A DNA stretch of 64,000 nt. Origin: Nematostella vectensis (taxonomy: Eukaryota; Cnidaria; Anthozoa; Actiniaria; Edwardsiidae). Shown here in pieces: positions 14,196-25,864 of the stretch. Positions within the stretch are counted from its first letter, which is position 1. Every line of letters begins with the position of its first letter. Location: the NCBI RefSeq assembly GCF_932526225.1, contig NC_064047.1:15303621-15367620 (forward strand), written 5' to 3'. A program made the translations under genes and the position numbers. Below the pieces are notes generated by a model. That model was not told the origin of the DNA, made no database searches, and was given only the letters and a program-made list of their open reading frames with translations.

Positions 14196-17100
14196 TCACC
14201 TTGACAACGCATCGTTTTTAGCGTATCCTGTGAGGTGTCTCACGAGATGCCTTACGGTCTTATTGTTCTCACTGTGGGGGAAGGGGGTTACCTGTGGTGG
14301 TGACGTCATCACTTCAATGAAGCAATAATCAGAGATCCTAGCGTGAAGGTTAGGTCGAGACGATTTTGCGGTAGTGCACACGTGAAGCCGACTTTGATTT
14401 CACCTTGACAACGCGTCGTTTTTAGCGTGGCCTGTGAAGTGTCTCCCGAGATGCCTTACGGTCTTATTGTTCTCACTGTGGGGGAGGAAGGTTGCCTGTG
14501 GTGGTGACGTCATCACTTCAATGAAGCAATAATCAGAGATCCTAGCGTGAAGGTTAGATCGAGACGATTTTGCGGTAGTGCACACGTGAAGCCGACTTTG
14601 ATTTCACCTTGACAACGCGTCGTTTTTAGCGTGGCCTGTAAGGTGTCTCCCGAGATGCCTTACGGTCTTATTGTTCTCACTGTGGGGGAGGGGGGTTGCC
14701 TTTGGTGGTGACATCATCACTTTAATGAAGCAATAATCAAAGATCCTAGCGTGAAGGTTAGGTCGGGACGATTTTGCGGTAGTGCACACGTGAAGCCGAC
14801 TTTTATTTCACCTTGACAACGCGTCGTTTTTAGCGTGGCCTGTGAAGTGTCTCCCGAGATGCCTTACGGTCTGATTGTTCTCACTGTGGGGGAGGGGGGT
14901 TGCCTGTGGTGGTGACGTCATAACTTCAATGAAGCAATAATCAGAGAACCTAGCGTGAAGGTTAGATCGAGACGATTTTGCGGTAGTGCACACGTGAAGC
15001 CGACTTTGATTTCACCTTGACAACGCGTCGTTTTTAGCGTGGCCTGTGAAGTGTCTCCCGAGATGCCTTACGGTCTTATTGTTCTCACTGTGGGGGAGGG
15101 GGGTTACCTGTGGTGGTGACGTCATCACTTCAATGAAGCAATAATCAGAGATCCTAGCGTGAAGGTTAGATCGAGACGATTTTGCGGTAGTGCACACGTG
15201 AAGCCGACTTTGATTTCACCTTGACAACGCGTCGTTTTTAGCGTGGCCTGTGAGGTGTCTCCCGAGATGCCTTACGGTCTTATTGTTCTCACTGTGGGGG
15301 AAGGGGGTTACCTGTGGTGGTGACGTCATCACTTCAATGAAGCAATAATCAGAGATCCTAGCGTGAAGGTTAGATCGAGACGATTTTGCGGTAGTGCACA
15401 CGTGAAGCCGACTTTGATTTCACCTTGACAACGCGTCGTTTTTAGCGTGGCCTGTGAGGTGTCTCCCGAGATGCCTTACGGTCTTATTGTTCTCACTGTG
15501 GGGGAAGGGGGTTACCTGTGGTGGTGACGTCATCACTTCAATGAAGCAATAATCAGAGATCCTAGCGTGAAGGTTAGATCGAGACGATTTTGCGGTAGTG
15601 CACACGTGAAGCCGACTTTGATTTCACCTTGACAACGCGTCGTTTTTAGCGTGGCCTGTGAGGTGTCTCCCGAGATGCCTTACGGTCTTATTGTTCTCAC
15701 TGTGGGGGAAGGGGGTTACCTGTGGTGGTGACGTCATCACTTCAATGAAGCAATAATCAGAGATCCTAGCGTGAAGGCTAGATCGGGACGATTTTGCGGT
15801 AGTGAACATGTGAAGCCGACTTTGATTTCACCTTGACAACGCGTCGTTTTTAGCGTGGCCTGTAAGGTGTCTTCCGAGATGCCTTACGGTCTTATTGTTC
15901 TCACTGTGGGGGAGAAGGGTTGCCTGTGGTGGTGACGTCATCACTTCAATGAAGCAATAATCAGAGATCCTAGCGTGAAGGTTAGGTCGAGACGATTTTG
16001 CGGTAGTGCACACGTGAAGCCGACTTTGATTTCACCTTGACAACGCGTCGTTTTTAGCGTGGCCTGTGAAGTGTCTCCCGAGATGCCTTACGGTCTTATT
16101 GTTCTCACTGTGGGGGAGGAAGGTTGCCTGTGGTGGTGACGTCATCACTTCAATGAAGCAATAATCAGAGATCCTAGCGTGAAGGTTAGATCGAGACGAT
16201 TTTGCGGTAGTGCACACGTGAAGCCGACTTTGATTTCACCTTGACAACGCGTCGTTTTTAGCGTGGCCTGTGAAGTGTCTCCCGAGAGGCCTTACGGTCT
16301 TATTGTTCTCACTGTGGGGGAGGGGGGTTGCCTGTTGTGGTGACGTCATCACTTCAATGAAGCAATAATCAGAGAACCTAGCGTGAAGGTTAGATCGAGA
16401 CGATTTTGCGGTAGTGCACACGTGAAGCCGACTTTGATTTCACCTTGACAACGCGTCGTTTTTAGCGTGGCCTGTGAGGTGTCTCCCGAGATGCCTTACG
16501 GTCTTATTGTTCTCACTGTGGGGGAAGGGGGTTACCTGTGGTGGTGACGTCATCACTTCAATGAAGCAATAATAAGAGATCCTAGCGTGAAGGTTAGATC
16601 GGGACGATTTTGTGGTAGTGCACACGTGAAGCCGACTTTGATTTCACCTTGACAACACGTCGTTTTTAGCGTGGCCTGTAAGGTGTCTTCCGAGATGCCT
16701 TACGGTCTTATTGTTCTCACTGTGGGGGAGAAGGGTTGCCTGTGGTGGTGACATCATCACTTCAATGAAGCAATAATCAGAGATCCTAGCGTGAAGGTTA
16801 GATCGAGACGATTTTGCGGTAGTGCACACGTGAAGCCGACTTTGATTTCACCTTGACAACGCGTCGTTTTTAGCGTGGCCTGTGAAGTGTCTCCCGAGAT
16901 GCCTTACGGTCTCATTGTTCTCACTGTGGGGGGGGGTTGCCTGTGGTGGTGACGTCATCACTTCAATGAAGCAATAATCAGAGATCCTAGCGTAAAGGTT
17001 AGATCGAGACGATTTTGCGGTAGTGCACACGTGAAGCCGACTTTGATTTCACCTTGACAACGCGTCGTTTTTAGCGTGGCCTGTGAGGTGTCTCCCGAGA

Positions 17101-20100
17101 TGCCTTACGGTCTTATTGTTCTCACTGTGGGGGAAGGGGGTTACCTGTGGTGGTGACGTCATCACTTCAATGAAGCAATAATCAGAGATCCTAGCGTGAA
17201 GGCTAGATCGGGACGATTTTGCGGTAGTGCACACGTGAAGCCGACTTTGATTTCACCTTGACAACGCGTCGTTTTTAGCGTGGCCTGTAAGGTGTCCTCC
17301 GAGATGCCTTACGGTCTTATTGTTCTCACTGTGGGGGAGAAGGGTTGCCTGTGGTGGTGACGTCATCACTTCAATGAAGCAATAATCAGAGATCCTAGCG
17401 TGAAGGTTAGGTCGAGACGATTTTGCGGTAGTGCACACGTGAAGCCGACTTTGATTTTACCTTGACAACGCGTCGTTTTTAGCGTGGCCTGTGAAGTGTC
17501 TCCCGAGATGCCTTACGGTCTTATTGTTCTCACTGTGGGGTAGGAAGGTTGCCTGTGGTGGTGACGTCATCACTTCAATGAAGCAATAATCAGAGATCCT
17601 AGCGTGAAGGTTAGATCGAGACGATTTTGCGGTAGTGCACACGTGAAGCCGACTTTGATTTCACCTTGACAACGCGTCGTTTTTAGCGTTGCCTGTGAGG
17701 TGTCTCCCGAGATGCCTTACGGTCTTATTGTTCTCACTGTGGGGGAGGGGGGTTGCCTTTGGTGGTGACATCATCACTTTAATGAAGCAATAATCAAAGA
17801 TCCTAGCGTGAAGGTTAGGTCGGGACGATTTTGCGGTAGTGCACACGTGAAGCCGACTTTTATTTCACCTTGACAACGCATCGTTTTTAGCGTATCCTGT
17901 GAGGTGTCTCACGAGATGCCTTACGGTCTTATTGTTCTCACTGTGGGGGAAGGGGGTTACCTGTGGTGGTGACGTCATCACTTCAATGAAGCAATAATCA
18001 GAGATCCTAGCGTGAAGGTTAGGTCGAGACGATTTTGCGGTAGTGCACACGTGAAGCCGACTTTGATTTCACCTTGACAACGCGTCGTTTTTAGCGTGGC
18101 CTGTGAAGTGTCTCCCGAGATGCCTTACGGTCTTATTGTTCTCACTGTGGGGGAGGAAGGTTGCCTGTGGTGGTGACGTCATCACTTCAATGAAGCAATA
18201 ATCAGAGATCCTAGCGTGAAGGTTAGATCGAGACGATTTTGCGGTAGTGCACACGTGAAGCCGACTTTGATTTCACCTTGACAACGCGTCGTTTTTAGCG
18301 TGGCCTGTAAGGTGTCTCCCGAGATGCCTTACGGTCTTATTGTTCTCACTGTGGGGGGTTGCCTGTGGTGGTGACGTCATCACTTCAATGAAGCAATAAT
18401 CAGAGATCCTAGCGTGAAGGTTAGATCGAGACGATTTTGCGGTAGTGCACACGTGAAGCCGACTTTGATTTCACCTTGACAACGCGTCGTTTTTAGCGTT
18501 GCCTGTGAGGTGTCTCCCGAAATGCCTTACGGTCTTATTGTTCTCACTGTGGGGGAGGGGGGTTGCCTTTGGTGGTGACATCATCACTTTAATGAAGCAA
18601 TAATCAAAGATCCTAGCGTGAAGGTTAGGTCGGGACGATTTTGCGGTAGTGCACACGTGAAGCCGACTTTTATTTCACCTTGACAACGCGTCGTTTTTAG
18701 CGTGGCCTGTGAAGTGTCTCCCGAGATGCCTTACGGTCTGATTGTTCTCACTGTGGGGGAGGGGGGTTGCCTGTGGTGGTGACGTCATCACTTCAATGAA
18801 GCAATAATCAGAGAACCTAGCGTGAAGGTTAGATCGAGACGATTTTGCGGTAGTGCACACGTGAAGCCGACTTTGATTTCACCTTGACAACGCGTCGTTT
18901 TTAGCGTGGCCTGTGAAGTGTCTCCCGAGATGCCTTACGGTCTTATTGTTCTCACTGTGGGGGAGGGGGGTTACCTGTGGTGGTGACGTCATCACTTCAA
19001 TGAAGCAATAATCAGAGATCCTAGCGTGAAGGTTAGATCGAGACGATTTTGCGGTAGTGCACACGTGAAGCCGACTTTGATTTCACCTTGACAACGCGTC
19101 GTTTTTAGCGTGGCCTGTGAGGTGTCTCCCGAGATGCCTTACGGTCTTATTGTTCTCACTGTGGGGGAAGGGGGTTACCTGTGGTGGTGACGTTATCACT
19201 TCAATGAAGCAATAATCAGAGATCCTAGCGTGAAGGTTAGATCGAGACGATTTTGCGGTAGTGCACACATGAAGCCGACTTTGATTTCACCTTGACAACG
19301 CGTCGTTTTTAGCGTGGCCTGTGAGGTGTCTCCCGAGATGCCTTACGGTCTTATTGTTCTCACTGTGGGGGAAGGGGGTTACCTGTGGTGGTGACGTCAT
19401 CACTTCAATGAAGCAATAATCAGAGATCCTAGCGTGAAGGCTAGATCGGGACGATTTTGCGGTAGTGAACATGTGAAGCCGACTTTGATTTCACCTTGAC
19501 AACGCGTCGTTTTTAGCGTGGCCTGTAAGGTGTCTTCCGAGATGCCTTACGGTCTTATTGTTCTCACTGTGGGGGAGAAGGGTTGCCTGTGGTGGTGACG
19601 TCATCACTTCAATGAAGCAATAATCAGAGATCCTAGCGTGAAGGTTAGGTCGAGACGATTTTGCGGTAGTGCACACGTGAAGCCGACTTTGATTTCACCT
19701 TGACAACGCGTCGTTTTTAGCGTGGCCTGTGAAGTGTCTCCCGAGATGCCTTACGGTCTTATTGTTCTCACTGTGGGGGAGGAAGGTTGCCTGTGGTGGT
19801 GACGTCATCACTTCAATGAAGCAATAATCAGAGATCCTAGCGTGAAGGTTAGATCGAGACGATTTTGCGGTAGTGCACACGTGAAGCCGACTTTGATTTC
19901 ACCTTGACAACACGTCGTTTTTAGCGTGGCCTGTGAAGTGTCTCCCGAGAGGCCTTACGGTCTTATTGTTCTCACTGTGGGGGAGGGGGGTTGCCTGTTG
20001 TGGTGACGTCATCACTTCAATGAAGCAATAATCAGAGAACCTAGCGTGAAGGTTAGATCGAGACGGTTTTGCGGTAGTGCACACGTGAAGCCGACTTTGA

Positions 20101-21528
20101 TTTCACCTTGACAACGCGTCGTTTTTAGCGTGGCCTGTGAGGTGTCTCCCGAGATGCCTTACGGTCTTATTGTTCTCACTGTGGGGGAAGGGGGTTACCT
20201 GTGGTGGTGACGTCATCACTTCAATGAAGCAATAATAAGAGATCCTAGCGTGAAGGTTAGATCGGGACGATTTTGCGGTAGTGCACACGTGAAGCCGACT
20301 TTGATTTCACCTTGACAACACGTCGTTTTTAGCGTGGCCTGTAAGGTGTCTTCCGAGATGCCTTACGGTCTTATTGTTCTCACTGTGGGGGAGAAGGGTT
20401 GCCTGTGGTGGTGACATCATCACTTCAATGAAGCAATAATCAGAGATCCTAGCGTGAAGGTTAGATCGAGACGATTTTGCGGTAGTGCACACGTGAAGCC
20501 GACTTTGATTTCTCCTTGACAACGCGTCGTTTTTAGCGTGGCCTGTGAAGTGTCTCCCGAGATGCCTTACGGTCTCATTGTTCTCACTGTGGGGGGGGGG
20601 TTGCCTGTGGTGGTGACGTCATCACTTCAATGAAGCAATAATCAGAGATCCTAGCGTGAAGGTTAGATCGAGACGATTTTGCGGTAGTGCACACGTGAAG
20701 CCGACTTTGATTTCACCTTGACAACGCGTCGTTTTTAGCGTGGCCTGTGAGGTGTCTCCCGAGATGCCTTACGGTCTTATTGTTCTCACTGTGGGGGAAG
20801 GGGGTTACCTGTGGTGGTGACGTCATCACTTCAATGAAGCAATAATCAGAGATCCTAGCGTGAAGGCTAGATCGGGACGATTTTGCGGTAGTGCACACGT
20901 GAAGCCGACTTTGATTTCACCTTGACAACGCGTCGTTTTTAGCGTGGCCTGTAAGGTGTCTTCCGAGATGCCTTACGGTCTTATTGTTCTCACTGTGGGG
21001 GAGAAGGGTTGCCTGTGGTGGTGACGTCATCACTTCAATGAAGCAATAATCAGAGATCCTAGCGTGAAGGTTAGGTCGAGACGATTTTGCGGTAGTGCAC
21101 ACGTGAAGCCGACTTTGATTTTACCTTGACAACGCGTCGTTTTTAGCGTGGCCTGTGAAGTGTCTCCCGAGATGCCTTACGGTCTTATTGTTCTCACTGT
21201 GGGGTAGGAAGGTTGCCTGTGGTGGTGACGTCATCACTTCAATGAAGCAGTAATCAGAGATCCTAGCGTGAAGGTTAGATCGAGACGATTTTGCGGTAGT
21301 GCACACGTGAAGCCGACTTTGATTTCACCTTGACAACGCGTCGTTTTTAGCGTGGCCTGTGAAGTGTCTCCCGAGATGCCTTACGGTCTTATTGTTCTCA
21401 CTGTGGGGGAGGGGGGTTGCCTGTTGTGGTGACGTCATCACTTCAATGAAGCAATAATCAGAGAACCTAGCGTGAAGGTTAGATCGAGACGATTTTGCGG
21501 TAGTGCAGACGTGAAGCCGACTTTGATT
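14196..21528. repeat. Two tandem ~3.66-kb higher-order units of the 204-bp satellite
   Basis: Monomers from 14196 to 17864 (18 copies) reappear in the same order from 17865. Marker variants shared by both units are 'gcgtatcctg' at the first monomer, 'ggtctgattg' at 14871/18738, the 'gagaggcctt' change at 16285/19948 and 'aataagagatcc' at 16571/20234. The second unit has gained one monomer (near 18273) and lost one (a copy of the 15216/15420 type), so the shift runs 3669, 3867, then 3663. The same type series is also visible once at 11203-13445. Confidence 0.8.
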
Positions 21529-21993
21529 TCACCTTGACAACGCCTCGTTTTTAGCGTGGCCTGTGAGGTGTCTCCCGAGATGCCTTACGGTCTTATTGTT
21601 CTCACTGTGGGGGAAGGGGGTTACCTGTGGTGGTGACGTCATCACTTCAATGAAGCAATAATCAGAGATCCTAGCGTGAAGGTTAGATCGGGACGATTTT
21701 GCGGTAGTGCACACGTGAAGCCGACTTTGATTTCACCTTGACAACGCGTCGTTTTTAGCGTGGCCTGTAAGGTGTCTTCCGAGATGCCTTACGGTCTTAT
21801 TGTTCTCACTGTGGGGGAGAAGGGTTGCCTGTGGTGGTGACATCATCACTTCAATGAAGCAATAATCAGAGATCCTAGCGTGAAGGTTAGATCGGGACGA
21901 TTTTGCGGTAGTGCACACGTGAAGCCGACTTTGATTTCACCTTGACAACGCGTCGTTTTTAGCGTGGCCTGTGAAGTGTCTCCCGAGATGCCT

Positions 21994-21997
21994 TACG

Positions 21998-21998
<1 letters not shown>
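21994..21998. repeat. LINE target-site duplication, left copy
   Basis: 'tacgg' from the monomer context 'gatgccttacgg'. It is identical to the right copy at 25902-25906, where the monomer continues with 'tctcattgttctc'. Five bases is short for a LINE duplication, so some of it could be microhomology. Confidence 0.7.

Positions 21999-22030
<32 letters not shown>
21999..22030. repeat. (ACAG)8 microsatellite, LINE 3' tail
   Basis: Eight perfect ACAG units, (CTGT)8 on the element strand, lie exactly between the target duplication and the polyadenylation-like signal. Short tandem repeats in place of poly(A) at the 3' end are known from CR1/L2-like and related LINEs. Confidence 0.9.
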
Positions 22031-22031
<1 letters not shown>

Positions 22032-22307
22032 TTTTATTTATTGTTCCCTTGAAACAGTAAAGTTACATCGGTTAGTGACCAAAAAATTTAAAAAAAAGGT
22101 AAAATAGTACGTATATAAGACGTACAACAGCTATTATGTGATTGTTCTTAGTTTTAGTTTACATTGTATTTCCTTTCTTTCATTTTTTCTTTTTCTAAAT
22201 CTTTTCTGATTGTTTTTAGTTACTACTTAGTTTTACATTGTATTTTCTTTTTTCTTTTTTTCTTCCCTTTTTTCCCCTTTCCTTTTTTTATTTTTATTTT
22301 TATTTGT

Positions 22308-22346
<39 letters not shown>

Positions 22347-22387
22347 CTGCTTACTTCAGATTTCTATTGTGCTTTAGATTTAATTTT
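22031..22387 (-). other. LINE 3' UTR
   Basis: No coding content. On the element strand it starts at the stop codon, soon reaches an A29 run (22315-22343) and a purine-rich stretch, then a unique ~150-bp segment, and ends at AATAAATAAA (complement at 22033-22042) directly before the CTGT tail. Confidence 0.8.
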
Positions 22388-25300
22388 TCATATTAGCGTT
22401 TCCCTTAGCTTGAAACATTCGGAAATGTACCTTGCAGCTATCCCTGCTAATTGAGTTGGCGGATTTATTAGTAAATTGAAAAGGCGTTTTTGTGTAATTT
22501 GATTGCGCTGCAAATTTTGGATAACTGAGTTTCGTAGCTCTTTGTATGTTTGGCATTGTACTAGAAAGTAAAATTCATTTTCCACGTCATTTTTGCATGT
22601 TGGGCAAATCCGATCTTTTTCCTTTGTGTAAGGCCTCGTGTGTCTGCCTTTCTCAATTTGCAATTGGTGATTACTTATTCTTAGTTTTGTTAGCGCAACT
22701 CTATGTTTCACATTAGGGATGGCTACAAGGTAATTCTCTAATTCATATTTGTCTTTAAAAGTTCTATAAGTTCTTAGTTTGTTCATTTCGTTACTGTTTT
22801 TCCTTTGGTCATTGAAAATTTTCCCATGCCATTTCTGAAAATACATATCATTAAGTCGTTTAGAGAAAATATCAAGGAACAATGTAGGGTCGGTTTCATT
22901 TTGATAGAGCCACATAAACCCAAAACCCGCTTTGAAAATTATTTCTTTTGTTTTGTGGGTCCAGTAGGACACGTGAGGGTTATTTACACACTCTGTATAA
23001 ACTACTTTTGAGAGGGCCTCTTCTTTTGACCGAAGGTTGATCCAGTATTTTATGTTCCTATATGTTGCATTTATACAAAGAGGATATCTGCCTAGTTCCC
23101 CTCTGCACGCATTGTTCACAGCCGTTTTTCCAGTTCCTAGTAACATTTTACAGAATTTAAGATGTACTGATTCAAGCGGATCTCTATCATCAACACAGCT
23201 TTTATTATCGGCACCCCATACCTCGCTGCCATACAATAAAATTGGTTTGATCAGTGCATCAAACAGTTTTAATGTAAGATTAATGTCTGATCTGAAGTGA
23301 ATACCGAGATCTTTCCTTAACTTAAATAAAGCTTTGAGTGCGGTTTTTTTAAGCTCCTCTTTTGCTAAGTTAAAGTTTCCTACCGCGCTGAATACTAGCC
23401 CTAGGTACTTATAAGATTTGACATTTTCCAATTGTTCCCTGTTCAAAAGGAATTGATAGTTATTCATTACTTTGCCTATGTTATTAAAAACCATCACCTT
23501 AGTTTTTGAAGTATTGACTTTTAGACTATTTTCTTCTGAGTAGATAGAAAGTCTATTTAAAAGGTCTTGCAGACCACTACTTGTTTCCGAGAAAAGTACT
23601 AAGCCGTCTGCATACAGAAGACAATTTAATTTTGTGTTGCCTAAGATGTGGGCACTTGAAGATTTCGCTAAGGTATCAGGTAAATCGCTAAGGAACAGAT
23701 TAAAAAGAGTTGGACTCAACATGCATCCTTGTTTTACCCCAACCATGCATCTTAAACTTTCACTAATTGAATCCCCTATCTTCCCACACGATATATCATT
23801 GGAGTACATTGATCTTAGAACTTCGTAAAAGTTTCCAGAAATACCAGCTTGTTGTATTTTCGCAAATAGTTTATCTCTAGGAATGCTGTCAAAGGCCTTT
23901 CGGAAGTCTATGAAGCAAGTGAAAAGCATATTGTTTTTCTTCTTGGGCTTGCTTTTTACTACTCTGTCGATAACGGTTTTCAGAATAAATATACTGTCTA
24001 CTGTTGAGTGTTTTTTCCTAAACCCCCCTTGTTCCTTCTTTAGATATCCTTTCTGCACAAGGTAGTCATAGAGTCTTGAATTAAGTATAGATGTAAATAA
24101 CTTACTGAGGCATGATAAAAGTGTTATTCCTCTATAATTGTTGACGTCAGAGCGATCGCCTTTTTTGAAAATTGGAATAATAAAACCCAGATTCCATTCT
24201 TGTGGAAACACTCCTGACCTAAGAATGATGTTGAATAACCTAGTTAGGTAGGGTAGTAAAGTATCTTTACCATATTTTAGTAGCTCGTTTAGTATATTAT
24301 CGTGACCGGGAGCTTTGTTGTTTTTAAGGTTTTCTATAGCTAATTTTACCTCCTCTAGCCGTATCTCTGAGTCTAAAGGACCCGTCTGGTCTCTACATTT
24401 AGGTATGGATAAATTTGTAGTTGTAGTTTTGTTTAAGTCCATGAAGTGTGAGTGTAAGCTTTCTATTTCTAAATCACATTCTTGTTGTTTTTTGTCTTTC
24501 CCTACGCTGAATAGATTCTTAAGTGATCGCCAAAGTTTTTTGCTATCTTTGAAATCCAAATTTTTGATACCGCTTGCTCTGTATTGATATTTCTTACGCT
24601 TACATAATTTCTTGAATTTTTTCTTCTTCCAAAATAGCTCCCGCCTTAGCTCACTGTCATTGGGTGAGTTACATATCTTCCTTCCACACCGTTTAAGGTT
24701 TGCCTTCTCTGATCGACATTCCTCGTCGAACCATGGTGCGTTTGTTTTTTGACATTTCTGCTTGTCTCCGTATTTAAAACCCGCTTTCTCACTGATCTCA
24801 ACTAGCAGCTTTGTAAAACTTGATGTGATATTGCTTGCTGTGTCTGGGCAATTGGTATCGCAGTGACTGACTAGGTTATCCAGTTTAGACCGATAGATAT
24901 CAGAGCGAAGAATAGAGTCCACATTTTCTTTTACATTTGTACCGTGGCAGAATATTCGTGCGTGTTTAGCAAAGCTTTTTGATTGTGTTACCGTAATTTT
25001 GTTTCCAATCTTTATATTGTATGTTATATGGCAATGATCAGAAATATGTGGAAGCAATGGGTGAATTTTAAGAAATTGAAATTTCTGCCGTACTCTATTG
25101 CTACTTATCGCGTAGTCGACTAAGCTGGTACCGTTGTATTGATAACATGTCTTTTTCCCTGTTAAATCGCCAATTATCCTTCCATTTGCGATTCGTAAAT
25201 TACTTTCACTACAAAGCTCAATCAGTGATCTTCCTCTGCTATCAGTATAGTGGTCCTCAGAGTACCTTGGCGATGGTACATCGAGTTCATAATCATCAGG

Positions 25301-25864
25301 AAGGCTTAAAAATCTATCTTCATCAAAATTAATATGTTCAGTTAGTTCACTAGTTCTAGCATTGAAGTCCCCTTGCAGAATGACGTCCCCTTGGCCGAGA
25401 TATTTTATAATATCCTCTTCCAGATCAGACATATAATCCTCATCATTTGTTTGTTCATAATTTTGAGGACTAAAATAGACGGTACCTAGGAAGATATCCT
25501 TTTCCGTTCCGAAGTAATTTCGTTTTAATTTGCACCATATAATATTCCGGTTTTCCGAAGGTAAGTACGCGACTCCTTCTGCTACTTTGTTGCTTATATA
25601 GAGTGCGATCCCTCCAGAAATTTTTTTACCAGATTTTGGTCTTGTTTTTATGAAATGCTTGAATTTTTCGACAGCTAAATCTGTATTTTGACTAGCATGA
25701 GTTTCCACAATTCCGAAGATATCATGTTGTTGAATGATATCAACCACCTCTGCTAATTTTGTTTTATTACCGAGCTCTTTGCTTTTATGACCGTGGATAT
25801 TCCACGTACCAATTCTTAAAGACCTCCCAAAATCCCAATTACGAGAAGTTAGTGAACCTGGCAT
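22388..25864 (-). CDS. LINE endonuclease-reverse transcriptase polyprotein, RT active site altered (YADG)
   Basis: An uninterrupted 1158-residue ORF. The endonuclease is at about residues 16-280: T-W-N-I-H-G with Asn22, Glu54 in 'GIVETH', G-D-F-N at 165-168 and S-D-H at 275-277 are all present. The reverse transcriptase is at about 540-820: motif A 'FIDFRKAFD' with Asp653, 'GVKQGCMLSP' at 708-718, and the catalytic box at 751-754 reading Y-A-D-G where the family has Y-A-D-D. The second Asp is lost through one transition (codon GGC at 23603-23605). The C-terminal zinc-knuckle-like motif has Cys1087, Cys1090 and Cys1104, with Tyr1099 where such LINEs usually have His. Start: ATG at 25864, with an in-frame TAA at 25895-25897 just upstream. 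The protein would make target-primed reverse transcripts in the nucleus; this copy is probably unable to do so. Confidence 0.93.
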   Translation of the reverse strand: MPGSLTSRNWDFGRSLRIGTWNIHGHKSKELGNKTKLAEVVDIIQQHDIFGIVETHASQNTDLAVEKFKHFIKTRPKSGKKISGGIALYISNKVAEGVAYLPSENRNIIWCKLKRNYFGTEKDIFLGTVYFSPQNYEQTNDEDYMSDLEEDIIKYLGQGDVILQGDFNARTSELTEHINFDEDRFLSLPDDYELDVPSPRYSEDHYTDSRGRSLIELCSESNLRIANGRIIGDLTGKKTCYQYNGTSLVDYAISSNRVRQKFQFLKIHPLLPHISDHCHITYNIKIGNKITVTQSKSFAKHARIFCHGTNVKENVDSILRSDIYRSKLDNLVSHCDTNCPDTASNITSSFTKLLVEISEKAGFKYGDKQKCQKTNAPWFDEECRSEKANLKRCGRKICNSPNDSELRRELFWKKKKFKKLCKRKKYQYRASGIKNLDFKDSKKLWRSLKNLFSVGKDKKQQECDLEIESLHSHFMDLNKTTTTNLSIPKCRDQTGPLDSEIRLEEVKLAIENLKNNKAPGHDNILNELLKYGKDTLLPYLTRLFNIILRSGVFPQEWNLGFIIPIFKKGDRSDVNNYRGITLLSCLSKLFTSILNSRLYDYLVQKGYLKKEQGGFRKKHSTVDSIFILKTVIDRVVKSKPKKKNNMLFTCFIDFRKAFDSIPRDKLFAKIQQAGISGNFYEVLRSMYSNDISCGKIGDSISESLRCMVGVKQGCMLSPTLFNLFLSDLPDTLAKSSSAHILGNTKLNCLLYADGLVLFSETSSGLQDLLNRLSIYSEENSLKVNTSKTKVMVFNNIGKVMNNYQFLLNREQLENVKSYKYLGLVFSAVGNFNLAKEELKKTALKALFKLRKDLGIHFRSDINLTLKLFDALIKPILLYGSEVWGADNKSCVDDRDPLESVHLKFCKMLLGTGKTAVNNACRGELGRYPLCINATYRNIKYWINLRSKEEALSKVVYTECVNNPHVSYWTHKTKEIIFKAGFGFMWLYQNETDPTLFLDIFSKRLNDMYFQKWHGKIFNDQRKNSNEMNKLRTYRTFKDKYELENYLVAIPNVKHRVALTKLRISNHQLQIEKGRHTRPYTKEKDRICPTCKNDVENEFYFLVQCQTYKELRNSVIQNLQRNQITQKRLFNLLINPPTQLAGIAARYISECFKLRETLI

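Larger units (their letters stand above)
1..21998 (-). repeat. 204-bp satellite array, main block
   Basis: Head-to-tail tandem array of a ~204-bp monomer, all copies in one orientation, roughly 108 copies. It is cut by the window start and by the LINE on the right. Monomers are about 95% alike by eye. Most length change is in a G-run after 'ctcactgtgg' (about 6 to 13 G), giving units of about 198 to 207 bp. Conserved blocks are the CRE palindrome TGACGTCA, the E-box CACGTG within 'cacacgtgaag', and 'aacgcgtcgtt'. On the minus strand each unit holds a 61-codon open frame closed by TGA; because 204 is divisible by 3 the pattern simply repeats, and I do not consider it coding. Strand is given as minus to match the downstream gene. 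Confidence 0.97.

Noticed and set aside
98-21918. About a hundred 61-codon minus-strand ORFs, one per 204-bp monomer, some fused to 91-159 codons
   Set aside because: They start at GTG, have no ATG at the start, and persist because the unit is 68 codons long. Monomers with changed G-run length or a lost T shift the frame, and no selection on the frame is visible.
1-21998. rRNA, 5S or tRNA-derived repeat
   Set aside because: No A/B box pair, cloverleaf or 5S-like stretch was recognised in the monomer on either strand.
22164-25332. Several 60-96 codon plus-strand ORFs inside the LINE
   Set aside because: Shadows of the minus-strand LINE ORF or of its T-rich UTR complement.
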